Position numbers and translations under genes: made by a program. Shown piece after piece: positions 30,135-38,198 of a stretch of DNA of 64,000 nucleotides (within the stretch, counting starts at the first letter, position 1; every line of letters begins with the position of its first letter). The notes below the pieces were generated by a model. The model had not been told where the DNA came from. It did no database searches and saw nothing but the letters and a program-made list of their open reading frames with translations. This DNA comes from Lachancea thermotolerans CBS 6340 (lineage: Eukaryota > Ascomycota > Saccharomycetes > Saccharomycetales > Saccharomycetaceae): positions 62,001 through 126,000 of the forward strand of contig NC_013084.1 of the NCBI RefSeq assembly GCF_000142805.1. The letters run 5' to 3'.

Positions 30135-30993
30135 CGCTCCGACACGCTCGCTCAGATCGCTTGCGCGCGGGGACGGGCCGGGCTCTGCTGTGTGTGTGCG
30201 CACCTCGGGGTACGGGCTGCGCGCCGGGAAAACTGGGGGGATGCTTGCGCGCTCACGGGCCGCTTTGCTGGCTCTGTGCGCTGCTGTGCTGTCGAACCTC
30301 TGCGATCCGCTGCGTGCTTTTTTCCTGCTTGAAACTCCTTCGCGCTCGCACACCGGTATTCCCACTAACTGTGCACTGGCCGCTGGACAGGGAAGTAGAT
30401 CGTTCCTTTCTGCTGAAGTCCCTCCTTTCACTGCTGTGTCGCTGCTCTGTTGTTGTCGGTTCCCCACTGATATGTGTCTGTCTCAAGGTTCCTTTCTTGG
30501 CTGCAACTTTAAACCATTCTTCCAAACCGTTGAACTTCACTTCCAGGGTCTGAAAAATTTTTGTTAGCGTGAAAAAGAACTTTTGCAGGAATCGATCAAC
30601 AATTGTAGGCACGTCTCCTAGGCACCGCATTATGCAAATCTCTGCATTGACAGGTGCATGGAAGTGCATGGAAGCCGCATGCGTCTTCTGAGGCACGTGC
30701 AATCATGCATAGAAGGCCCTCGAGTCTTTCTCGGGGACTCACGCAAGCGATTGTGCAAGGAAGACGCACGACGGTGGACAGAGAGGCCTGGAAGGGACAG
30801 GTACGTATGGGTTACAGCAAATCTATGTTGTGAGAGCGTATGTATGAAGAAGCGTGCGACGGTGGACACCGCCAAGACAGGGAACGGGGCCGCAAATCCC
30901 GAATGGTGGCGCAGGGCGCAGGGCCTGAAGCATGGGTCCGTGCAGAGCAGGTAGTGGTGGCGACCGAAAGTTCAGGGCGCTGTGGCGCGCCGA
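30135..30993. other. MGA1 upstream region / SOL 3' region
   Basis: 859 bases upstream of MGA1 on the minus strand, reaching the SOL stop codon. The MGA1 frame stays open to 30467 without an ATG. A direct repeat of GTGCATGGAA occurs twice in tandem at 30654-30673, next to further GCATG and CACGTGC strings. No gene was recognised. A long promoter would suit a morphogenesis regulator, but that is inference. Confidence 0.4.
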
Positions 30994-31764
30994 TCAATGG
31001 TTATAGGTGACTGCAGGCACGGATAAGTCTTGGACCGCTGCACTGTCGACAAACCAGGACACGCGCTGAGCAAAACGATCGGTGACCAGGGCGGCGGGCA
31101 GGGAAGTGTCAGGGCTGGATTGCAGGATGCGCTGCAGCACGGGCTGCTTGGCCGCGCCCTCGGCGACAAAGCACAGGGCGTGCGCGGAGGCCAGGGTGGG
31201 CAGGGTGAAGGTGATGCGGTCCGCGGGCGGCTTGGGGGAGGAGTGGCACCAAGCGACGCGGCGGTCGGTGTTCGCGTCGAGCAGGTAGCTGTGGGTGTCG
31301 CCGGGGAACAGGGAGCAGGTGTGGCCGTCGGGCCCGCAGCCCAGCAGGATGAGGTCGAACTGCGCGGGCAGCAGGGACTCGTACTCGGCGGCGAGGCGGT
31401 CGTTCTCGCCGAGGCCGACGAGGGACTCGTTGATGGCGTAGCAGGTGGGGCCCAGCACGCCATCGTGCTGCAGCAGCGGGTCGAGCACCTGGGCCTTGAA
31501 GGCGCCGTAGTTGCTGTCGGCGTGCTCGAGGGGCACGATGCGCTCGTCGCAGAAAAACACGTGCCAGCGGGCCCAGTTGGCGCGGGCGCGCAGCTCGGCG
31601 TCCTCGACGAGGCCGGCGCGCAGCGCCTTGAGTAGCGAGCCACCGCTGACGGCGAGGTTGAAGCGGTCGCCGCGCTGCAGCGCGGCGTCCTGTTGGGCGA
31701 GGATGTAGAGGGCGAGGTCGCGGGAGAGCGCGGCGGAGTCGTCGTAGGTGTAGACAGGGACCAT
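30994..31764 (-). CDS. SOL3: 6-phosphogluconolactonase (Sol3/Sol4 type)
   Basis: The enzyme hydrolyses 6-phosphogluconolactone in the oxidative pentose phosphate pathway. The 256-residue product (Sol3 249, Sol4 255) shows the family motifs LAVSGGSLLKAL (about 47-58), FFCDERIVPLEHADSNYG (about 82-99), ILLGCGPDGHTCSLFPG (about 155-171) and VAWCHSSPKPPADRITFT. The open frame extends upstream to a GTG at 32148, but that part is GC-rich noise; the conserved start is the ATG at 31764 (MVPVYTYDDSA). This single gene is the pre-duplication parent of both SOL3 (YHR163W) and SOL4 (YGR248W), so either name is a convention. Codons are strongly G/C-ending. TATATAAA lies on the minus strand at 31841-31848. 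Confidence 0.95.
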   Translation of the reverse strand: MVPVYTYDDSAALSRDLALYILAQQDAALQRGDRFNLAVSGGSLLKALRAGLVEDAELRARANWARWHVFFCDERIVPLEHADSNYGAFKAQVLDPLLQHDGVLGPTCYAINESLVGLGENDRLAAEYESLLPAQFDLILLGCGPDGHTCSLFPGDTHSYLLDANTDRRVAWCHSSPKPPADRITFTLPTLASAHALCFVAEGAAKQPVLQRILQSSPDTSLPAALVTDRFAQRVSWFVDSAAVQDLSVPAVTYNH

Positions 31765-32955
31765 TGGGACGGGTGGGGGTAGGAAGTGTGCGTGGAGCGC
31801 GGTAGGGGCGTGGAGGCCGGCGGCGCGCGGGCGGCGAGTTTTTATATAGGGCAGGGCCGGGCGCCGATAGATTGCGCGCGTGGCGTTCGTGGGGGGTGAG
31901 GGGAGGGCGCGTGCGAGATGACGCTGTGGGTCCTGTGAATCCGTGTGTAGCGATACTCCACGTACTGTGTGATACACGTCACGTGCTGGCGCACATCCGT
32001 TTGGCATGGCACACGTCACGTGAGTACATGGCATCCCGTCCAGAGTGATATCACGGCCCGTCCGCAGTGACGCACGCCCCGCTCCTGCGCCCGCTCCCCG
32101 CCGCTTTTTGCGCTCCCACGCGCACGCACACATTCCCGCGTCACGCACCCGCCGTCCTCAGCGACACGCTCGCCGTCCCCGGCGACGCACCCGCCCGCCC
32201 CGCGACACACTCACGCTCACACACCCCGTCCCCGCAGCCATCCCCAAAACCTACCATGGGCCTCGCGAGCCGCACACCGCGATTCGCCCTGTCACGTGCG
32301 CCGGCGCTCCTGCGGCCGTGCGGTGCGACGCGCTCCCGCGGCCTCGCGTCCGCCTACCGCGCGTCTCGCTCTCCAACACCTCGTTCACGCCTGCTCCGCG
32401 GTTCCCACACGTGCTCGTACCCCTCTACGACGTGACTCACCGCCTGACTCACCACTTCCACGCGCCCTCCCGGCGTTAGCACCCGCCGCTACCGCCGTCG
32501 CCGCTCACGCCCACGCCCGCGTACACGGCCGGCCACGTGCCTTTGTCTTTGCCGCAACCGGCCCCGCGCACGCGGTACTGCGCGGCCCGCCGCCTACGGC
32601 GCGTCGGCGGGCCCCGCTCGCGCCCAGTCGGGCCGCAAGCGTCGTGCCACGGTGTACGAAGAGAAAAAAAAAGAGGCCAAGCGCAGCGGTGCGCAGCGGT
32701 GCGCAGCGGGCACGTACGCCGCATGACCTGGCTAAACGCAAGCCAGGGACCGGCGGAAGGGTACCAAACGCCATATAAAAAAACAGTGGGCGGCGAGCCG
32801 GAGCGGGCTCAGCTTAGCAGCGGCAGAAAGCCCCAAACAGAGAACACCCGCGCCCGAAGAGACCCACGAGCTCCGCGCGCCGCATCGCATTAGAAGAAGA
32901 TCGCACCCCCTAGTCGCCCCTTGCGCGCCTTTTGTTCCGTCCCACAGCCACCGCC
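31765..32955. promoter_or_regulatory. GC-rich divergent SOL/MPC promoter with CACGTG array
   Basis: 1.2 kb between two divergent metabolic genes, extremely GC-rich (32161-32220 is about 77 percent GC by hand count). CACGTG occurs at 31980-31985, 32017-32022, 32293-32298, 32408-32413 and 32534-32539. The first two sit in a repeated ACACGTCACGTG string. CACGTG is bound by basic helix-loop-helix factors such as Cbf1, Pho4 and Tye7. A TATA element for the carrier gene (TATAAAA) lies at 32774-32780. Several long open frames here are chance products of high GC; an ATG frame at 32256 has no supporting features. Confidence 0.6.
32681..32710. repeat. Three tandem 10-mers GCGCAGCGGT
   Basis: GCGCAGCGGT is repeated three times (the last copy ends in GGG). 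The array lies about 65 bases upstream of the TATA element of the pyruvate carrier gene, after a short A-rich tract. It may be a multimerised factor site or simple slippage. Confidence 0.8.
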
Positions 32956-33480
32956 ATGTCCGCAGCCGGCGCAGCGTTCCGGCGCTTTTTAAACAGCGAA
33001 ACAGGGCCAAAAACCGTGCATTTCTGGGTATGTACACGTGACGCGCACGTGACGCGCACTCTCCGTGCCACGTGACGAGCGCAGCTCGTCACGTGGGCCC
33101 GCCCCACGCCCCGCTCCTCCTACTAACCTCCCCCGCAGGCCCCCACGCTCAAATGGGCTCTCGTGTTCGCAGGCATCAGCGACGTCAGCCGCCCCGTCGA
33201 CAAGCTCTCCGGCGTGCAGAACCTGTCGCTGCTCGCCACGGGCGTCATCTGGACGCGCTGGTCGTTCGTGATCAAGCCCAAGAACATGCTCCTCGCGTCC
33301 GTCAACTTCTTCCTCGCCTGCACGGCGGGGTACCAGCTGACGCGTATCTGCAACTACCGCCGCGCGCAGGGCGACACACCCGGCCAGGTGGCGAACTACG
33401 TGATCAACGGCCCTCCGCCCACGCACCTTCCGTCGGAGCGGCAGCACGCGCTGACGCGCCAGCCGTCGCCAGCCACCTGA
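32956..33480 (+). CDS. MPC2: Mitochondrial pyruvate carrier subunit, intron-containing
   Basis: The protein is one half of the inner-membrane pyruvate carrier, partnered with Mpc1. Exon 1 is 32956-33027 (24 codons, ending KTVHFW) and exon 2 is 33139-33480 (113 codons plus stop), giving 137 residues. Splicing joins KTVHFW to APTLKWALVF exactly at the family's conserved KTVHFWAPTLKW block. Other conserved segments are NLSLLATGVIWTRWSFVIKP and NMLLASVNFFLACTAGYQL, which include the hydrophobic helices. The single gene is the parent of MPC2 (YHR162W) and MPC3 (YGR243W). As far as I recall, neither S. cerevisiae copy has an intron. It is divergent from SOL and convergent with LSC2. Confidence 0.95.
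33028..33138 (+). other. Intron of the pyruvate carrier gene with four CACGTG boxes and a palindrome
   Basis: 111-base intron with consensus signals: GTATGT 5' site (33028-33033), TACTAAC branch site (33121-33127) and CAG 3' site ending at 33138. Inside are four CACGTG boxes at 33035, 33046, 33069 and 33090. The first two are part of a tandem CACGTGACGCG. The last two form a perfect inverted repeat, CCACGTGACGAGC (33068-33080), loop GCA, GCTCGTCACGTGG (33084-33096). Confidence 0.93.
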
Positions 33481-33811
33481 GCGCGCAGCGCAGTTCCCTT
33501 GCATTCGAGCGCCGTCATGTATAGTGTAGCTCCATAGTTGTACAGTATTTATTGCATATGAAAAAAGTATTTGGCGTGTGAAGGCCGGGCGTGGCCGGGG
33601 CCGTGTGCTGTGGAGCCGCATTGAGCCTGCTGTGATGAGCTTGCTTTGCTGATTTCGCCCTGCGTTGATTACGCTATCTTGTTTAGCTCTGCCAATTTAG
33701 CTCCGCGTAAAAACCCTTATACGTCAGATGCGCTTTATTTTGAAATCGCTATATCGCTACGTTGGCTACGCTCGCTACATTCGCTACATTCGCGGCGCTC
33801 GCGGCGCTCCC
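33481..33811. other. MPC-LSC2 convergent 3' region
   Basis: 331 bases between two convergent genes. GC falls sharply from the carrier gene into this stretch, and it ends in a degenerate 9-base tandem repeat directly after the LSC2 stop codon. No gene was seen. Confidence 0.4.
33773..33808. repeat. 9-base tandem repeat at the LSC2 3' end
   Basis: Two copies of CGCTACATT are followed by two copies of CGCGGCGCT. Weaker copies (CGCTACGTT, GGCTACGCT) extend the array leftwards to about 33755. It ends four bases before the LSC2 stop codon, in its 3' untranslated region. Confidence 0.75.
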
Positions 33812-35068
33812 TCATCTCGTCAGCTCCACCACCTTCTGCGCAGCAGGGTCCAGCTCGTCGAACGAGTAGATCTTCAGACCAGACTCCTCGATGATCCGGC
33901 GGCCCTCCTCCAGGTTCGTGCCCTGCAGACGCGCCACGATCGGCACGCTCACGGCTAGGTTCTTGGTCGCGGACACCAGGCCCTGCGCCACAAAGTCGCA
34001 TCTCACAATCCCGCCGAAGATGTTCACGAAGATGCCGTCCACCTTCTCGTTTGACAAGATCAGCTTGAACGCGGTCTCGATCGTCTCGGGCGTAGCGCCA
34101 CCGCCGCAGTCCAGGAAGTTCGCAGGGTCTCCGCCGTACAGCTTGATCACGTCCATCGTCGCCATCGCCAGCCCCGCTCCGTTCACCAGGCATCCGATGT
34201 TGCCCTGCAGCTTCACGAAGTTCAGGTCCGACTTCTTGGCCACCACCTCGTCCGCGTCCTCCTGCGACAGGTCCCTCCACGAATACACCTCCTCTTGTCT
34301 GAACGACGCGTTGTCGTCGAACCCGAATTTGGCGTCCATGCACATCACCTTGGTGTCCTGGCCCTCAACCTCGCTCAGCGGGTTGATCTCGATCTGCGAC
34401 GCGTCCTTCTCCTTGAAGATCTTGTACAGCTTCGTCACCGCGTCCGCGGCGTCCGCCTCGGCCTCCGCCGAGAACCCCAGGCTCTTCGAGATCTGCTTAG
34501 CGGTCTCCGCGGTTAGGCCCTCCGATTCGGTCACCGTGAACTTCTTGATCGCGTCTGGGTTCTTCGCGGCAACCTCCTCGATGTTCATCCCTCCCTCGCT
34601 CGAGCAGATGATCATCGCCTTCTTGCTTTGTCTGTCCATCAGGATCGACAGATACGCCTCGTGCTTCGCGTTCACGCGCTCCACCACATACACCGCGCTG
34701 ACGGGCTTGCCCTTGGCTCCCGACTGTTTTGTGATCAGGCGGTGCTTCAGCATCTGCTTCGCCAGATCCCGCGCCTGCTCCGCGCTCTCGATCATGTGCA
34801 CACCGCTCTTCAGACCCGTGTCAAAGTGTCCCTTGCCACGTCCGCCTGTCAGCGCCTGCGCCTTAACCACCAGCGCGTCGTGGCCCAGCTTCTTCGCGAT
34901 GTCGTAAGCCTGTTGTGGCTCGAACGCCGCCTCGCCCGCGGGCGTGCCCACGCCGTACTGCCTCAGCAACTCCGCAGAACGGTATTCATGGATCGACAGG
35001 TTTCTAATCTGCTTCGACGCCCTCAGGCTGTTCTTCAGCTGATTCGCAGCAATCGTTCTAGACAACAT
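33812..35068 (-). CDS. LSC2: Succinyl-CoA ligase beta subunit, mitochondrial
   Basis: This is the ATP-grasp subunit of the TCA-cycle enzyme that converts succinyl-CoA to succinate with substrate-level phosphorylation; its partner is Lsc1. The 418 residues begin at the ATG at 35068 with an Arg/Ser-rich presequence (MLSRTIAANQLKNSLRA) before the conserved mature start LSIHEYRSAELLRQYGVGTP. A TTG-initiated extension is rejected. Family motifs include KAQALTGGRGKGHFDTG, IEINPLSEVEG (nucleotide and metal binding), GNIGCLVNGAGLAMATMD, ANFLDCGGGATPE and NIFGGIVRCD. The length matches S. cerevisiae (427). It belongs to the segment inverted relative to YGR243-YGR247. Confidence 0.97.
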   Translation of the reverse strand: MLSRTIAANQLKNSLRASKQIRNLSIHEYRSAELLRQYGVGTPAGEAAFEPQQAYDIAKKLGHDALVVKAQALTGGRGKGHFDTGLKSGVHMIESAEQARDLAKQMLKHRLITKQSGAKGKPVSAVYVVERVNAKHEAYLSILMDRQSKKAMIICSSEGGMNIEEVAAKNPDAIKKFTVTESEGLTAETAKQISKSLGFSAEAEADAADAVTKLYKIFKEKDASQIEINPLSEVEGQDTKVMCMDAKFGFDDNASFRQEEVYSWRDLSQEDADEVVAKKSDLNFVKLQGNIGCLVNGAGLAMATMDVIKLYGGDPANFLDCGGGATPETIETAFKLILSNEKVDGIFVNIFGGIVRCDFVAQGLVSATKNLAVSVPIVARLQGTNLEEGRRIIEESGLKIYSFDELDPAAQKVVELTR

Positions 35069-35751
35069 CCTGGCTATTCGCACTGATTGATGCTTCAATT
35101 GACTTTTCTGCCTGCTCTTGTGCCATGCGGGGAAAGAACCTTAAGATATTCCCAGGGCCTTATATCTTTGTTCCCGGGGCTCTATTCGAGTTCTCGTTTT
35201 TGATTGGCTTTCGACCCAATGGAACTCGGGGCCCTATATGTCCGGGTAACGTAAACAATTAACTAGTCGCGATAGCAGGCAAAATGCCCGCCAGATGATC
35301 TTACTCATCTCGCGTGAAAGATGAGCACAAATGGACCGCTTAAGTGCTCATTCCACGCTATGGTGGCGCACCCTGCTCCGGACCAATGCGAATATGTCAT
35401 TGAATACGTATTGTGCGCCAAGCGCCGCTGCATTTCACGCAAGACGAATGGAAGAGGACGGAAACAGCCGGAACCTCGTCACACCCGTCACGCCTGTGTG
35501 AACTACAGCTTCACTTCCCAGCTCAAAGCAGTTTGGTTATCATCGCTAATGATTAATGTCACTTCTGACGAAGGACCCTGACTGGCCGCCTGAGCGGTGT
35601 TCTCGCTGGCGATATGGCGCGCGTCATCTGCGTTGTCGCATCTGCGCTGTTATATCGCTGTGGGCTCTTCAGCTGCTCCCACGATTGTCCCCAAAAAACA
35701 TATATATGCATTGGATAATGTACAAATACTTAGTTGAACGCCTACTTAGGA
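35069..35751 (-). promoter_or_regulatory. LSC2 upstream region with CCAAT boxes
   Basis: 683 bases between the LSC2 start and the SDA1 3' end. CCAAT occurs on the minus strand (ATTGG at 35203-35207) and on the plus strand (35216-35220), 13 bases apart. The Hap2/3/4/5 complex binds CCAAT and activates respiratory genes, which would suit LSC2. The part beyond about 35300 shows no supported gene. Confidence 0.45.
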
Positions 35752-37944
35752 CTAAAAGCCCCGCTTCTTCTGCTTGGTAATGTGCTGGCGCAGCACCTTC
35801 TGACGGTCGCGCAGCGACATCTTTTGCTTGCCCTTCACGGATCTCTTGTGAATCATCATGACAAAATTCTTTTTACGCTGCTTCTCACGATTCGTGGTAG
35901 AGTGCTCGGTGCCTCTGCTCTTCTTGCGGGACCCGAACTTTTCTCTGCCCTCACGTCCCTCGAGAACACTCTGCAGCCTCTCCTCCTTGGTGTTCTTGTG
36001 CTTGACAGGGCCCACCAGGCGGTCGGAGTCAACAGTCTCTTCGTTCCTAACGCCCATCAGTCTCGCAACACCCTGCTCGGTACGCAGTTCTTGCAGCTTC
36101 GCGAAATCGGCAGGCGTCAGCACGCGAGTGGAAGCCAGATCGCGGAACGCGGTCTCAGCATCAATCTTTTCTGCGGGAGCGGCGGGCTCATCCTCTTCGG
36201 CAGCCTCTGCCTTCTTCGCCGCTTTAGCGTCTTCATCGTCGCTGTCGCCCATGTCGACGTCGTACTCCTTGTCGCTCTCCATGGTGACCCACTCGCCATC
36301 GTCGTCGTCTGCGTCGCTGTCGGAGTCTTCGGCGACCTCCCAGTTCTTGTCGTCCCCTTCTTCGTCGTCTACCTTCTCGTTGTCCTTCTTCCATTGCGCC
36401 AGCAGCTCGATGCCTGCGATACCCTGAACATGACTTTCTTCACCGAACTTAGGTCTGCGCGACTCCTTGCCCTTGCGAGACGCATCTTGCATTTCCATGG
36501 AAGCAACCTTACCACGGTCCTTACGCCTTAGCATCTCTGGCGCGACTTCACGGTACAGCGACACAAGCGACTTTGCGGCGATGCTGACACCTTTGGCTTT
36601 GGAGCCCTTGTACTCCGTCAAATCCTGGAGCAGGGTCTCATCGATTGCTAGTGGAGCACGCGAACATATCTCGCGAATTGTGTTCAAACCAGCTGCAGCA
36701 ACTTCCGATGCTACACCATCACTCACAAACTCGTCAGCAATCTTGCGCACCATCACCGATATGGTCTCTGGGGGCACCAAGTCGTGACAAGCTTGAGCGG
36801 CAGAAGCCATGATCTTTGTTACATCTCTTTGCTTTGGCGTCAGGTACTTCAAGAAGAAAGAATAAATGCCCAGGACCATCAGCTTGTGGGTACCGATCAG
36901 TCTCGAAAGCAGCTGCATCAGAGCGATTTTCTGATCTATGTCAAAACGGTTGTTGTTTTTGCTTGACAGCTGCTTAGTGAATAGCTTATCAGCGAAACCT
37001 TGGGGGTCCCGTAACAGGTGGATTGCACTGAAGTTCAAAAATCCTTGTGGGGTTTTGGCTCCGGCCTTCTTCTTCTTTACAGACTTCACTGCTGCTTCTA
37101 GCTTTTTACCACGCTTGCCACTCTTTTTGTTGATTTGCATCTTGTGCTTTAGAGCATCCACATCAATGTCTTCGTCGTCAGAGTTGTCCTCGAAGTTTTC
37201 CTCACGCTCTCTGTCAGCGCCAAGGAAAAATAGCACACCTGAGTAAGCGATTTTAACGTCATCGTGAAGGGCCGCCTGAGTCATGATTTCAACAGCCCTT
37301 GAGTCGTCCCAGATACCTCTTCTCCAAAGTTCTCGCGTCAATCTCGACGCCCAAACACCTTGCGAGTCGGGCTGTTCCAAAAGGTTGAAACAGATTGCCT
37401 GCGTGGACTTGTTGAGCTTCTGGTTCTTAGACCCCGTGTTACAATTCTTTAGCAGAGATATCAAGGTACTGTAAACCAGCTTACGCACCTCCTTGGCATG
37501 CGAGTTTGGCCCCAACGCATTGCTATGCGATGAATAGGCGATTAGAAGTGGAAACATTGTCTGGATAAGGGTCTCTGCTGAAATAACGCCCTTGTTTCTA
37601 AGCATCGTTAAGCTCGTAATTATTTTCTCTCTAACTTCAAAAGGCAAAGACTTATGGTATTCGAGAACCAGCTGTCTCAGCTCATTTGGAAAGTTCGCAG
37701 TTTCTTCTGGGAAGCACGAGCAGACTTGGCTCACAAATCCAACCAACTCCACAAACTGGCTTGTATTGGAATCATCAGCGACCTGGTTTTCCATTGCATT
37801 AAGCATGAAAATGTCTCTCAGCGATTCATAATGAGAGTACTGCTGCAAGAATTCCTCACGGTATGATTGAGGATCTCTTTTAACTAGGTTCTGAAGCAGA
37901 ATAACATTGGTAGGCAATATGGCCGCTCTGGATTTCCGCACCAT
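35752..37944 (-). CDS. SDA1: 60S subunit biogenesis and export factor Sda1
   Basis: Sda1 is a nuclear protein required for pre-60S maturation and export and for passage through START. The 730 residues (S. cerevisiae 767) consist of an N-terminal helical-repeat half, a basic segment near residues 270-295 ([18 protein letters not shown]), a long acidic tract near 525-570 ([19 protein letters not shown]) and a basic C-terminus with the conserved ending [20 protein letters not shown]. The start at 37944 is the first ATG. Its promoter carries a GATGA array with an RRPE. It is syntenic with YGR245C, between LSC2 and BRF1. Confidence 0.95.
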   Translation of the reverse strand: MVRKSRAAILPTNVILLQNLVKRDPQSYREEFLQQYSHYESLRDIFMLNAMENQVADDSNTSQFVELVGFVSQVCSCFPEETANFPNELRQLVLEYHKSLPFEVREKIITSLTMLRNKGVISAETLIQTMFPLLIAYSSHSNALGPNSHAKEVRKLVYSTLISLLKNCNTGSKNQKLNKSTQAICFNLLEQPDSQGVWASRLTRELWRRGIWDDSRAVEIMTQAALHDDVKIAYSGVLFFLGADREREENFEDNSDDEDIDVDALKHKMQINKKSGKRGKKLEAAVKSVKKKKAGAKTPQGFLNFSAIHLLRDPQGFADKLFTKQLSSKNNNRFDIDQKIALMQLLSRLIGTHKLMVLGIYSFFLKYLTPKQRDVTKIMASAAQACHDLVPPETISVMVRKIADEFVSDGVASEVAAAGLNTIREICSRAPLAIDETLLQDLTEYKGSKAKGVSIAAKSLVSLYREVAPEMLRRKDRGKVASMEMQDASRKGKESRRPKFGEESHVQGIAGIELLAQWKKDNEKVDDEEGDDKNWEVAEDSDSDADDDDGEWVTMESDKEYDVDMGDSDDEDAKAAKKAEAAEEDEPAAPAEKIDAETAFRDLASTRVLTPADFAKLQELRTEQGVARLMGVRNEETVDSDRLVGPVKHKNTKEERLQSVLEGREGREKFGSRKKSRGTEHSTTNREKQRKKNFVMMIHKRSVKGKQKMSLRDRQKVLRQHITKQKKRGF

Positions 37945-37993
37945 TTCGTAATGTGAAAAGCCTGCCTGTTCTCTGGATCCCGCTGGAGATGTT

Positions 37994-38041
37994 GATGAGA
38001 TGAGATGAGATGAGATGAGATGAGATGCGCCGGAAAATTTT
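37994..38041 (-). promoter_or_regulatory. GATGA-array PAC and RRPE of the SDA1 promoter
   Basis: Six perfect GATGA units (37994-38023) plus a seventh ending in C are followed by GAAAATTTT at 38033-38041. The array starts about 50 bases from the SDA1 ATG. Its orientation and its order relative to the RRPE are the same as at NMD3. Confidence 0.8.
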
Positions 38042-38198
38042 GTTAGGGCGAGCCATTACTTCCTTTTGGTAAATATACGTATATAGCGACTTCAACACTA
38101 TCGGTGCTAAAAGGGACTGACATTCTCTTCTGCTTGTTTGTGCGCTGAGCGACCTGCTTGGGTTTTATGTCCATTGACATTAAGCCACTTGCTCACTT

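Noticed and set aside
30135-30467. N-terminal extension of MGA1 by 111 codons
   Set aside because: It opens only at GTG, contains no ATG, is GC-rich low-complexity sequence, and the HSF domain starts right at the ATG at 30134.
31030-31635. 201-codon plus-strand open frame opposite SOL
   Set aside because: A shadow caused by the high GC of SOL; a Gly/Ala/Val-rich translation without any domain.
31765-32148. N-terminal extension of the 6-phosphogluconolactonase
   Set aside because: It begins at GTG and runs through GC-rich promoter sequence; the family's conserved start is the ATG at 31764.
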